21,706 nt of DNA, from assembly GCA_003490025.1 (NCBI GenBank), contig DNJC01000032.1, positions 1 to 21,706 of the forward strand, given 5' to 3'. Within the stretch, counting starts at the first letter, position 1. Each line of letters begins with the position of its first letter. A program made the translations under genes and the position numbers. Shown one piece after another: positions 14,440 through 21,706 of the stretch. This stretch comes from Geobacter sp. (lineage in GTDB: Bacteria; Desulfobacterota; Desulfuromonadia; Geobacterales; Geobacteraceae). A model generated the notes under the pieces. That model saw nothing but the letters and a program-made list of their open reading frames with translations, was not told the origin of the DNA and did no database searches.

Positions 14440-17094
14440 CTACCCCCTTTGCAGGTTCTCCAGGCACTTCTCCATGTCGATGCCGGGACCCAAGACCCCC
14501 TTGAAAAGATCACCCAGCTTCTCCAGGCGCGCGGGCATGGTCGCAATGGTGAACTGGCGCGGGTCGAGACCCGGCTTCACCTCCTCCCACCTGAGGGGGG
14601 TCGAGACCGTCGCGCCGGGCCGGGGGCGGATGCTGTAGGGCGCGGCGAGGGTCTGCCCCGCCTTGTTCTGCAGGAAGTCGAGGTAGACCTTCTTCTGCCG
14701 CTTTTTGGGGCTTCGGAGCAGACTGGTGAAATCGGGGACCTGCTGGTGCGCCAGAGTGGCGACGACCTTTGCGAACCCTTCCGCGCTGTCATAGTCGTAC
14801 TGGGCGCCGAGGGGGACGTAGATGTGGATCCCGGTCGCGCCGGAGGTCTTCGGGAAGGAGACGGCGCCGGCTTTGTCGAGGACGCGGCGCACGGCAACGG
14901 CCGTCTCGATCACCTTCCCGAAGGAGATATCCTCGGGGTCCAGGTCGATCACCAGGTAGTCCGGGAAGCCGAGGGTCTGCAGACGTGAAAGCCAGGGGTT
15001 GATCTCAATGCAGCCGAGGTTCGCCATGTACACCAGGGTCGCCTCGTCCTGGCAGATGAAGAACTTGATGTTCTTGCCGACGTGCTTGGAATAGATCTCC
15101 CTGGTGGCGACCCATTCAGGGGGGAGTTCCCCCGCCTCCTTCTGGAAAAAGCCCCCTTCGGTAATGCCGTGCGGGGTGCGATAGAGCGACTCCGGGCGGT
15201 CAAGCAGGTGGGGGAGCATGTCGCGGGCCACCTTCCGGTAGTAATCGATGACGTCTCCCTTGGTGTACCCTTCCTCGGGCCAGAAGACCTTGTCCAGGTT
15301 CGACAGTTCCAGCCGGTGCCCCTCGATGATCACGACCTCGGTCGTCTTCTTGGCGCCTCCCTTCTTTCGTCCCCCCTTCTTCATCTCGAGGTACCCCCCC
15401 TCGCTGCCGGGCTCGGCCACTTTGGCGGCTCCGTCGCTCGGTGGCGCTCCGGCCGGCTGTCGGACTTCGGCGGGGAACTGTTCCCGCACCACGCCCTTCG
15501 GGTCCTTGTCCTCCCTGAGACCTAGGAAAATAGGCTGGCGCATGACGTTCTCGTCCGTCCACTCGGCGAACTCCACCTCGCAGACCAGCTTAGGTTCCAC
15601 CCACTTGACCGGCATCCCCGTTTTCACCTCCCCCTTGAACGGCGATTCCGGCCGGACCATCTGCTCGAGGGTCGCGTGCAACTCCTTCAGCCCGGCCTCG
15701 TCGAAGCCGCCTCCTGTCAGACCGATGTAGACCAGCTCGCCATCCTGGTAAACCCCGAGCACCAGGGCGCCGAAGTTCTTCCTGCTCCCCCGCGGCTCGG
15801 TGTACCCGCAGATCACCGCCTCCTGCTGCAGCCGTATCTTTATCTTGAGCCAATCCCTGCTCCTTCTTCCCGTCAGGTACTGGCTGTTCATCCTCTTGGC
15901 GATGATCCCCTCCAGGTTGTTCTGGCGCGCCAGCTCGAAGAACTGCTTCCCGTACTCGGCGATGTGGTCGCTGTACCTGATCTCGGGGAGGTCCGGGAGG
16001 AGGTCGCGCAGCAGTTCCTTCCTGGCGATGAGCGGCCGGTTGCGCAGGTCCCGGCCGTCCAGGTAGAGGAGATCGAAGACGAAGTAGGAGATGTTTCCTT
16101 CCCCGGTCCGCTGGTTGTTCTGCAAGAGCTGGAAATAGGACCTTCCCCTCTCGTCGAGGGCCACGACCTCGCCGTCGAAGACGGCGTTGACACTCAGGGT
16201 CGAGAGAGCGCGCACCACTCCGGGAAACCTCCTGTTGAAGGAGAGGTTGTTGCGGGAATAAAGCCGCACATCCTCCCCATTCACCTCGGCTATGGAGCGG
16301 TAGCCGTCCAGCTTGATCTCGAAGAGCCAGTCGGGATCGTCAAACGGCTCCGCTACCGAGGTGGCGAGCATCGGGGTGACGTGGTGCGGCATCGGCTGAG
16401 GGGCAAGCTCTTCGTGCGGCTCTCGGGCCGGTTTCTCCCCCGGCGTTTCCAGCACCGGTTGCGCGGGTTGGGGAAGCTCTTCGGCAGGCGGCTCGGGGGG
16501 GGACGGGGGCGGGGGGATCTTCCCCGAGCGGATATCCTCGATGGTCGCATTGCTGACGACGGAGCGGTCCCGCGCGGTGACGTCTTCGGTAGAGGCAAAG
16601 GCGTCGTGCTTCTTGATAAGGAGCCAGCTGTTGTCCTTTTCGCTCTTGATCCTCACCAGGGCGAACTCGCCGTTCAGCTTCTCTCCCTGGAGGACGAATT
16701 TCAAGTCCCCCTTGCGCACCCCCTCCCGCAGGAGTTTCTCGCTCTGGCTCCTGTCGGCGGCAGCAGGTGAGTGATAGGAGCCGGCGTCCCAGATGATCAC
16801 CTCGCCCGCACCGTAGTTCCCCTTGGGGATGACCCCCTCGAACTCCCCGTATTCATATGGGTGGTCCTCGACCATCATGGCGAGCCGCTTGATCGAGGGA
16901 TCGAGCGACGGCCCCTTGGGTATCGCCCAGCTCTTGAGGACGCCGTCGAGCTCCAGCCTGAAATCGTAGTGCAGATGGGAGGCGGCGTGCTTGTGGACGA
17001 CGAAGCGGAGGCTCTTCCCGGGCTTGCCCCCTTTGCCGCCAGGCTCCGGTGTCTTGGTCAGGTCCCTTTTCCGCTGGTACTCTTCCAGGCTCAC
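14440..17094 (-). CDS. ligD: Multidomain DNA ligase D
   Basis: An 884-residue ATP-dependent ligase for bacterial non-homologous end joining, working with Ku. Domain order is phosphoesterase, ligase, polymerase. The phosphoesterase (about 20-165) has HAASHLHYDFRL (36-47). A proline/glutamate linker (about 190-240) follows. The ligase domain has the nucleotidyl lysine in EIKLDGYR (K261), GIIAKRMNSQY (396-406) and DWLKIK (414-419). A second, basic linker (KKGGRKKGGAKK, 572-583) leads to the primase-polymerase domain with VIDLDPED (catalytic acids D717, D719). All key motifs are intact. The GTG start at 17094 is preferred: GAGGAGGT stands just upstream, while the ATG at 17109 has no ribosome site. 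No ku gene is in the window. Confidence 0.95.
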   Translation of the reverse strand: MSLEEYQRKRDLTKTPEPGGKGGKPGKSLRFVVHKHAASHLHYDFRLELDGVLKSWAIPKGPSLDPSIKRLAMMVEDHPYEYGEFEGVIPKGNYGAGEVIIWDAGSYHSPAAADRSQSEKLLREGVRKGDLKFVLQGEKLNGEFALVRIKSEKDNSWLLIKKHDAFASTEDVTARDRSVVSNATIEDIRSGKIPPPPSPPEPPAEELPQPAQPVLETPGEKPAREPHEELAPQPMPHHVTPMLATSVAEPFDDPDWLFEIKLDGYRSIAEVNGEDVRLYSRNNLSFNRRFPGVVRALSTLSVNAVFDGEVVALDERGRSYFQLLQNNQRTGEGNISYFVFDLLYLDGRDLRNRPLIARKELLRDLLPDLPEIRYSDHIAEYGKQFFELARQNNLEGIIAKRMNSQYLTGRRSRDWLKIKIRLQQEAVICGYTEPRGSRKNFGALVLGVYQDGELVYIGLTGGGFDEAGLKELHATLEQMVRPESPFKGEVKTGMPVKWVEPKLVCEVEFAEWTDENVMRQPIFLGLREDKDPKGVVREQFPAEVRQPAGAPPSDGAAKVAEPGSEGGYLEMKKGGRKKGGAKKTTEVVIIEGHRLELSNLDKVFWPEEGYTKGDVIDYYRKVARDMLPHLLDRPESLYRTPHGITEGGFFQKEAGELPPEWVATREIYSKHVGKNIKFFICQDEATLVYMANLGCIEINPWLSRLQTLGFPDYLVIDLDPEDISFGKVIETAVAVRRVLDKAGAVSFPKTSGATGIHIYVPLGAQYDYDSAEGFAKVVATLAHQQVPDFTSLLRSPKKRQKKVYLDFLQNKAGQTLAAPYSIRPRPGATVSTPLRWEEVKPGLDPRQFTIATMPARLEKLGDLFKGVLGPGIDMEKCLENLQRG

Positions 17095-17335
17095 AGGCCA
17101 CCTCCTCATTGGGATGGGAAGAGTCTATCACAGCGGCAATCGGCGCGTTTTCGGGGGAGGCAATCCCCCTCCCCGACCCTCCCCCTCCGGAGGAGGGAGC
17201 TCGGACGGCGTCAACTTTCTCGGGTCACAGATAGGCTCCTTCTGGGGGATGGTGAGCCCCTCCCCCCGGAGGGGGGAGGCCGGGAGGGGGGAGCCAGGGG
17301 TGGGGGAGCCAGGGACAGATTCTACTCGGGAATAT
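17095..17335. repeat. Foldback C/G-rich repeat upstream of ligD
   Basis: The non-coding stretch between ligD and the next plus-strand gene holds two inverted arms of the dispersed repeat at 17164-17198 and 17255-17291, with the same cores as the copies at 4796-4890. Further G-rich sequence follows to about 17312. No gene is seen in it. The ligD promoter should be nearby, but no convincing -35/-10 pair was found. Confidence 0.6.
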
Positions 17336-17363
17336 TTGACAAACCGCTTGACGACGCTAGATT
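17336..17363 (+). promoter_or_regulatory. Candidate promoter for small Rho_N/SAP-like protein
   Basis: TTGACA (17336-17341), 16 bases, then TAGATT (17358-17363). It would give a leader of about 110 bases before the start at 17482. I see no known riboswitch in that leader; there is only a weak GCAT/ATGC hairpin near 17388-17401. Confidence 0.45.
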
Positions 17364-17481
17364 ATTAGGCGTTGTAAACTTTGAGGGCATGAAGGGATGC
17401 CGGCGCAGTCTCAAGAAGCGGCTCCGCGCACTGTCGCCCCATTAAATCTGCCCACCATGGGCGCTACAAAGGAGACGCTAG

Positions 17482-17661
17482 ATGAAAGTACAGGAGATCA
17501 AAGAGATGGCTCAGAGGATGGAAATCCAGACGGGGAAGTTGAAGAAGAGCGAATTGATTCGCCTGATCCAGAGAACTGAAGGAAACTGCGACTGCTTCGA
17601 CTCGGGGCGCTCCGCCGAGTGCGGTCAGCAGGGGTGCCTCTGGGGGGAGGACTGCAACTAG
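17482..17661 (+). CDS. Small Rho_N/SAP-like protein with C-terminal cysteine cluster
   Basis: A 59-residue protein, MKVQEIKEMAQRMEIQTGKL in its first 20 residues. The first about 31 residues have the helix-turn-helix pattern (EIKEMA...G.LKKSELIRLIQ) of SAP/Rho N-terminal motifs that bind nucleic acid. The second half has five cysteines: CDCF (36-39), C47, C52 and C58, with GCLWGEDCN at the end, which could bind a metal or form disulfides. Similar small proteins occur in Geobacter-type genomes, as far as I recall. AAGGAG precedes the ATG at good spacing. Function unknown. Confidence 0.8.
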   Translation: MKVQEIKEMAQRMEIQTGKLKKSELIRLIQRTEGNCDCFDSGRSAECGQQGCLWGEDCN

Positions 17662-17743
17662 GACAGGAACGGGATGAGGGAACCATGACGGCGTGCGCCG
17701 CGAAGGTGAGCGTAAGTGCCGGTTCCCCTAAATGAAAATAAAC

Positions 17744-17755
17744 TTGTCGCGACAA
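17744..17755. promoter_or_regulatory. 12-base perfect palindrome upstream of ferritin-like gene
   Basis: TTGTCGCGACAA is a perfect palindrome 56 bases before the next start codon, followed by an A-rich stretch. It could be a repressor site for the ferritin-like gene. A weak promoter (TTGTAA, 16 bases, TAACCT) would start just after it. No regulator is identified. Confidence 0.35.
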
Positions 17756-17811
17756 TTGTAAAAAAAATGCCCCGTGCTAACCTTACCAAAATTTAATCTG
17801 GAGGTAACGGC

Positions 17812-18252
17812 ATGAACAGAGACGATATTCTCGAACAATTGGACAAACTGATCCAGCTCGATGTGGACGCCACTCACGCCTATGACCAGGCCATCAAGAA
17901 CGTCAAGGAGCAGGTCATCAAGGACAAGCTGATCCAGTTCCAGGCGGACCACCGCAAGCACATCGACCTGCTGTCCGCTAAGATGCTCGAACTGGGCGGG
18001 ACCCCGCCGGAACTCTCCTCCGACTTCAAGGGTTTCCTCATCTCCGGGTTCACCGCTCTGCGCAGCCTCACCGGGACCAAGGGCGCCCTGGAGGCGATGG
18101 AGACCAACGAGCGGCTCACCAACGCGAGGTACGAGGAGGCTTCCAAGCTCGATTTCCCCGTCGACATCTCGGCCATAGTCAGGTCGAACTGGGCCGACGA
18201 GCAGCGTCACCTCTCCTTCATCCGCGAGGCTATCCCGACGCTTCGCAGTTAA
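17812..18252 (+). CDS. PA2169-like (DUF2383) four-helix-bundle protein
   Basis: A 146-residue all-helical protein of the ferritin-like DUF2383/PA2169 type. Acidic and histidine residues lie in the expected places on the four helices: DVDATHAYDQA (17-27), DHRKHIDLL (46-54), ETNERLTNARYEEA (near 100-115) and DEQRHLSFI (near 131-139). This fits a di-metal site, though a ferroxidase activity has not been shown for the family to my knowledge. GGAGGT sits 6 bases before the ATG. It stands alone between a candidate operator and a strong terminator. Stress or stationary-phase protection is a guess from the family. Confidence 0.85.
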   Translation: MNRDDILEQLDKLIQLDVDATHAYDQAIKNVKEQVIKDKLIQFQADHRKHIDLLSAKMLELGGTPPELSSDFKGFLISGFTALRSLTGTKGALEAMETNERLTNARYEEASKLDFPVDISAIVRSNWADEQRHLSFIREAIPTLRS

Positions 18253-18331
18253 AACTCCAATTGACGATAGACGATTGACGACGAAAAACCCACCACCAAC
18301 CATCTCCAGGCACGCTTTCAAGCTGCCGCGG

Positions 18332-18368
18332 AAAGGGCTCGGATCTACACGATCCGGGCCTTTTTTAT
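18332..18368 (+). terminator. Rho-independent terminator after ferritin-like gene
   Basis: GGCTCGGATC (18336-18345), a TACAC loop, then GATCCGGGCC (18351-18360) form a ten-pair stem with one G-U pair, followed by TTTTTT. A-rich bases before the stem extend it and could also let it work on the other strand. Confidence 0.93.
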
Positions 18369-18426
18369 TTAATTAAAACGAAACTCCGGCTCTTCTTGCT
18401 TTTCCAAAACCTAGGCAACAGAAGGA

Positions 18427-18454
18427 TTGACAGGAACAAAGTCTAAAGTATCTT
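18427..18454 (+). promoter_or_regulatory. Candidate promoter for treZ operon
   Basis: TTGACA (18427-18432), 16 bases, then TATCTT (18449-18454), about 72 bases before the treZ start. The -35 is perfect and the -10 matches four of six. It is the first good pair after the terminator of the preceding gene. Confidence 0.45.
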
Positions 18455-18526
18455 TAATAAATGTTTTCTTTGGGAGGCTAATGGGGCCTCGAAAATGGAG
18501 ATACTGATCCGTGCGGGAGGTCTCTT

Positions 18527-20413
18527 ATGGCAGCGGCCGGCTGGCGCTTCGACCTGGGCGCAACCGTCCTGAAGGAGGGGGGGACACGGTTCCGGGTTTG
18601 GGCTCCCAACTCCCAGAGCGTGAACCTGCTCGTCCTTTCCGGGAAGGGCGCCGGAACAATCCCCATGCTGCAGGAAGAGAAGGGTTACTACTCGGTGACC
18701 GTCCCGGGCGTGTGCGACGGCGACCGTTACCTCTATCAGCTCGACGGCGGGAAATCGTTTCCCGACCCCGTGTCGCGCTACCAGCCCGACGGCGTGCACG
18801 ATCCCTCGCAAGTGGTGGACCCGGAGTTCTTCGAATGGAGCGACCAGGGGTGGTGCGGCATCCCGCTGGAGCAGTACCGGATCTACGAGATCCACGTCGG
18901 CACCTTCACCAAAGAAGGGACTTTCGAGGCGGCCATAGATTTTCTCGATTACCTGGTCGATCTCGGCATCACGGCGGTGGAACTCATGCCGGTCTCGCAA
19001 TGCCCGGGCAGGCGGAACTGGGGCTACGACGGGGTGTACCATTTCGCCCCGCAAGTCAACTACGGCGGACCGGACGGCATGAAGCGGCTGGTGAACGCCT
19101 GCCACCGCAAGGGGCTCGCCGTCCTCCTGGACGTGGTCTACAACCACTTCGGCCCGGAGGGGAACTATCTTGCGCAATTCGGACCGTATTTCACGGACAA
19201 GTACCGGACGCCGTGGGGAAAGGCCATGAATCTCGACGAGGCCTACAGCGATTCGGTGCTGGAGTACTTCCTTTTGAACGCGGGGTACTGGATCAACGAG
19301 TTCCGCGTGGACGGCCTGCGCCTGGATGCGGTGGACTGGATCTTCGATCAGACCCCCAAGCCCCTGTTGCAGAGGCTATCGGAAGAGGTGCAGCTGCATC
19401 GGGAAAGGCTGGGAAGGAAGCTGTACCTGTTCGCGGAAAACGACACCAACGACGTGAGGCTGATCAACGCGCCGGAGAGGGGCGGCTTCGGCCTGGACGC
19501 GCAGTGGGACGACAACTTCCACCACGCCCTGCGCACCCTGCTCACGGGGGAAACCACCGGCTACTATGAGGACTTCGGCCAGTTCGGCCAGATGGTCAAG
19601 GCGTACCAGGAGGCCTTCGTCTACACCGGGCAGTATTCCAGCTACCGCAAGCGCCGCCATGGCGGCCCGGCCACCGGCTACCCGACCTCGCAGTTCGTCG
19701 TCTTCTCGCAAAACCACGACCAGGTGGGAAACCGCAAGTGCGGGGACCGCCTGAGCACGAACCAGCCGATGGGGAAGCTGCTGCTGGCGGCAAGCGCGGT
19801 GATCCTTTCCCCCTATCTCCCCCTTATCTTCATGGGGGAGGAGTACGGCGAGACGGCTCCCTTCAACTACTTCATAGACCACTCGGATCCCGAACTGGTC
19901 GAGTCGGTCTTCAAGGGGAAGCACGAGGAGCATGCCTCGGGGATCTGCGAAGATGAAATACCGAACCCCGCGGCGGAAAAGACCTTCCTGGAGTCCAAGC
20001 TCGACCTCACCAGGCCCCGGGAAGGGGAACAGGCGCTCATCCTCGAGTTCTACAGGAAGCTCTTCGCGCTACGGACGGAGTTCCCTGCGCTCCAGGTTTT
20101 CCAGCGGGAACAGATGGAGGTAAACGGCATCCAGCAGCAAAGGGTGATCACCATCCTGAGACGCGCCGGGGGGAACTCGGTCCTCTGCCTGTTCAGTTTC
20201 AACAACCAGCAGCAGGAGGTAGTCCTCCCCTTGCCGCGGGGAAGCTGGAAGAAGGTGCTCGACTCGTCGGCGCAGCGCTGGCGCGGCCCGGGCGAGGCAG
20301 CGCCGGCCCGGCTGGACGCGCCCGGCGAACTGGAGGCGACGATAGCGATCAACCCGTTCAGCGCGGTGGTATATACCGCGACGCTTACAGGAGGCGAAAA
20401 TGGAGCAAGCTGA
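18527..20413 (+). CDS. treZ: Malto-oligosyltrehalose trehalohydrolase
   Basis: A 628-residue GH13 enzyme that releases trehalose from malto-oligosyltrehalose, normally after TreY. Seen: an N-terminal beta-sandwich (about 8-95, with RFRVWAPNS at 21-29), then the catalytic barrel with IYEIHVGTFT (119-128), DVVYNHFGPEGNY (202-214), the nucleophile region FRVDGLRLDAVD (D267), the acid/base LFAENDTND (E304) and FSQNHDQVGNR (D398). IYEIHVGTFT and QNHDQVGNR are typical of TreZ rather than of branching enzymes. GGGAGG precedes the ATG. The gene overlaps the next by 14 bases. No treY lies in the window; it may be downstream. Confidence 0.93.
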   Translation: MAAAGWRFDLGATVLKEGGTRFRVWAPNSQSVNLLVLSGKGAGTIPMLQEEKGYYSVTVPGVCDGDRYLYQLDGGKSFPDPVSRYQPDGVHDPSQVVDPEFFEWSDQGWCGIPLEQYRIYEIHVGTFTKEGTFEAAIDFLDYLVDLGITAVELMPVSQCPGRRNWGYDGVYHFAPQVNYGGPDGMKRLVNACHRKGLAVLLDVVYNHFGPEGNYLAQFGPYFTDKYRTPWGKAMNLDEAYSDSVLEYFLLNAGYWINEFRVDGLRLDAVDWIFDQTPKPLLQRLSEEVQLHRERLGRKLYLFAENDTNDVRLINAPERGGFGLDAQWDDNFHHALRTLLTGETTGYYEDFGQFGQMVKAYQEAFVYTGQYSSYRKRRHGGPATGYPTSQFVVFSQNHDQVGNRKCGDRLSTNQPMGKLLLAASAVILSPYLPLIFMGEEYGETAPFNYFIDHSDPELVESVFKGKHEEHASGICEDEIPNPAAEKTFLESKLDLTRPREGEQALILEFYRKLFALRTEFPALQVFQREQMEVNGIQQQRVITILRRAGGNSVLCLFSFNNQQQEVVLPLPRGSWKKVLDSSAQRWRGPGEAAPARLDAPGELEATIAINPFSAVVYTATLTGGENGAS

Positions 20414-21706
20414 GCAACGGTTCGTCTGCGTTCACGGCCACTTTTACCAGCCGCCGCGCGAAAACCCCTGGCTTGAGGCGGTGGAGATACAGGATTCGGC
20501 CTTCCCTTACCACGACTGGAACGAGCGGATAACGGCAGAGTGCTACGCCTCGAACTCCGCTTCGCGCGTCCTCGACGGGGAGGAGCGCGTCATGGATATC
20601 ACCTGCAACTACGCCAAGATGAGCTTCAACTTCGGCCCCACCGTCCTCTCCTGGATGGCGTTCGCCGCCCCCAGCATCTACCAGGCGATACTGGCGGCGG
20701 ACAGGCAGAGCATGGAATGGCGCTCCGGGCACGGCTCCGCCATCGCGCAGGTCTACAACCACATGATCATGCCGCTGGCGAACTCGCGGGACAAGCGGAC
20801 GCAGGTCGTCTGGGGCATCGCGGACTTCCGGAAGCGCTTTGAGCGCTTCCCCGAGGGGATGTGGCTCGCCGAGACGGCGGTGGACCTGGAGACGCTCGAC
20901 ATCCTGGCGGAACTCGACATCAAGTTCACCATCCTGGCGCCGCACCAGGCGGCGGGGTTCAGGGAGATCGGATCGGATGAGTGGACCGAGACGGACATCG
21001 ACCCGACCCGCGCCTATCTCTGCAACCTCCCTTCCGGAAGGAGCATCAACCTCTTCTTCTACGACGGGCCGATCTCGCGCGCCGTCGCCTTCGAAAACCT
21101 CCTGGATTCCGGGGAGGGGCTCGCCTCGCGGCTTCTGGGAGGCTTCAGCGACGACCGCGACTGGCCGCAGCTCATGCACATCGCCACCGACGGGGAGACC
21201 TACGGCCACCACCAGAAATTCGGGGACATGGCGCTTGCCGCGGCGCTGAACCAGATCGAGGGGAACAACCATGCGCGGCTCACCAACTACGGGGAGTACC
21301 TGGAACTCTGCCCGCCGACCATGGAGGCGAAGATCCACGAGAGGACCTCCTGGAGCTGCACCCACGGCGTCGAGCGCTGGAACAGCGACTGCGGCTGCTC
21401 GGGTGGCATCGCCGGATGGAACCAGCAGTGGCGCAAGCCGCTGCGCGCCTCGCTCGACTGGCTGAGGGACCGGCTGGCCAAGGCGTATGCCCAGAAGGGG
21501 AAGGAACTCCTCAAGGACCCGTGGCAGGCGAGGGACGCCTACATCGACGTGATCCTGGATCGCTCCATGGAGAAGGCGGAGAGCTTCCTGGCGGAGCACG
21601 CGGCCCGCCCGCTTGGCGCCGAAGAGAAGATAACGGCGCTCAAGATGCTGGAGATGCAGCGCCACGCCATGCTCATGTACACGAGCTGCGGCTGGTTCTT
21701 CGACGA
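20400..21706 (+). CDS. GH57 family protein with DUF3536 (partial, runs off window)
   Basis: The frame is open from the ATG at 20400 to the end of the window (435 codons seen, C-terminus missing). It starts MEQAEQRFVCVHGHFYQPPR; HGHFYQPP is the first conserved motif of GH57. The likely nucleophile is E158 in EGMWLAETAV and the acid/base D264 in IATDGETYGHH. The following SCTHGVERWNSDCGC part is typical of the DUF3536-containing GH57 proteins. It probably acts on alpha-glucans in the cytoplasm; the exact reaction is not known to me. AGGAGG lies 5 bases before the start, and the overlap with treZ implies coupled translation and a shared role in glucan/trehalose turnover. Confidence 0.88.
   Translation, partial: MEQAEQRFVCVHGHFYQPPRENPWLEAVEIQDSAFPYHDWNERITAECYASNSASRVLDGEERVMDITCNYAKMSFNFGPTVLSWMAFAAPSIYQAILAADRQSMEWRSGHGSAIAQVYNHMIMPLANSRDKRTQVVWGIADFRKRFERFPEGMWLAETAVDLETLDILAELDIKFTILAPHQAAGFREIGSDEWTETDIDPTRAYLCNLPSGRSINLFFYDGPISRAVAFENLLDSGEGLASRLLGGFSDDRDWPQLMHIATDGETYGHHQKFGDMALAAALNQIEGNNHARLTNYGEYLELCPPTMEAKIHERTSWSCTHGVERWNSDCGCSGGIAGWNQQWRKPLRASLDWLRDRLAKAYAQKGKELLKDPWQARDAYIDVILDRSMEKAESFLAEHAARPLGAEEKITALKMLEMQRHAMLMYTSCGWFFD

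Noticed and set aside
17364..17481. Possible GEMM-type c-di-GMP riboswitch in the leader, as expected in Geobacter-like genomes
   Set aside because: I could not find the conserved GEMM core or paired helices; only a weak short hairpin is visible.
17728..18321. 197-residue minus-strand frame opposite the ferritin-like gene
   Set aside because: It is an antisense shadow; the plus strand has a good ribosome site and the conserved helix motifs.

Overview
The window looks like chromosome of a GC-rich deltaproteobacterium, most likely a member of the Geobacteraceae (Geobacter/Citrifermentans/Geomonas type). This rests on the mix of c-type cytochromes, a small Rho_N/SAP-plus-cysteine protein, a PA2169-like four-helix protein, TreZ next to a DUF3536 GH57 protein, and the style of the intergenic foldback repeats. 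Genus and species are inference; there is no rRNA or other marker gene here.

Region 1 (about 164-13905, all minus strand) is one long respiratory gene cluster, read right to left. It starts with an alternative complex III (ACIII): ActB (two-domain molybdopterin-like/Fe-S protein), an ActC-ActD fusion, ActF and pentaheme ActA. It continues with a cbb3-type oxidase: CcoN, then a diheme protein that fuses CcoO to a CcoP-like heme domain. The tail holds a CcoS-like protein, two small membrane proteins (one resembling the CcoP N-terminal anchor), an ActE-like monoheme cytochrome, a TauE/SafE (DsbD_2-like) membrane protein and a CcoI/FixI copper P-type ATPase. Many junctions are ATGA or short overlaps, so most of the set is translationally coupled. 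The simplest reading is a complete quinol-to-oxygen branch, quinol -> ACIII -> monoheme cytochrome -> cbb3 oxidase, with its copper-loading and assembly factors.

Region 2 (about 13906-17481) has the operon's likely promoter, a 58-residue DUF1328 protein with its own promoter and a clean terminator, and a three-domain DNA ligase D (PE-ligase-polymerase), all minus strand. A repeat-filled gap of almost 390 bases follows.

Region 3 (about 17482-21706, plus strand) has the small Rho_N/SAP-like protein with a cysteine cluster, a ferritin-like four-helix protein closed by a strong terminator, malto-oligosyltrehalose trehalohydrolase (TreZ), and, overlapping its end, a GH57/DUF3536 protein cut off by the window edge. 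TreZ and the GH57 protein point to alpha-glucan/trehalose metabolism.

A second theme is a family of C- and G-rich foldback repeats between genes, several inside the respiratory operon. One has MITE-like terminal inverted repeats and supplies the last codons and stop of ccoI; another repeat arm encodes the C-terminal tail of the CcoS-like protein.
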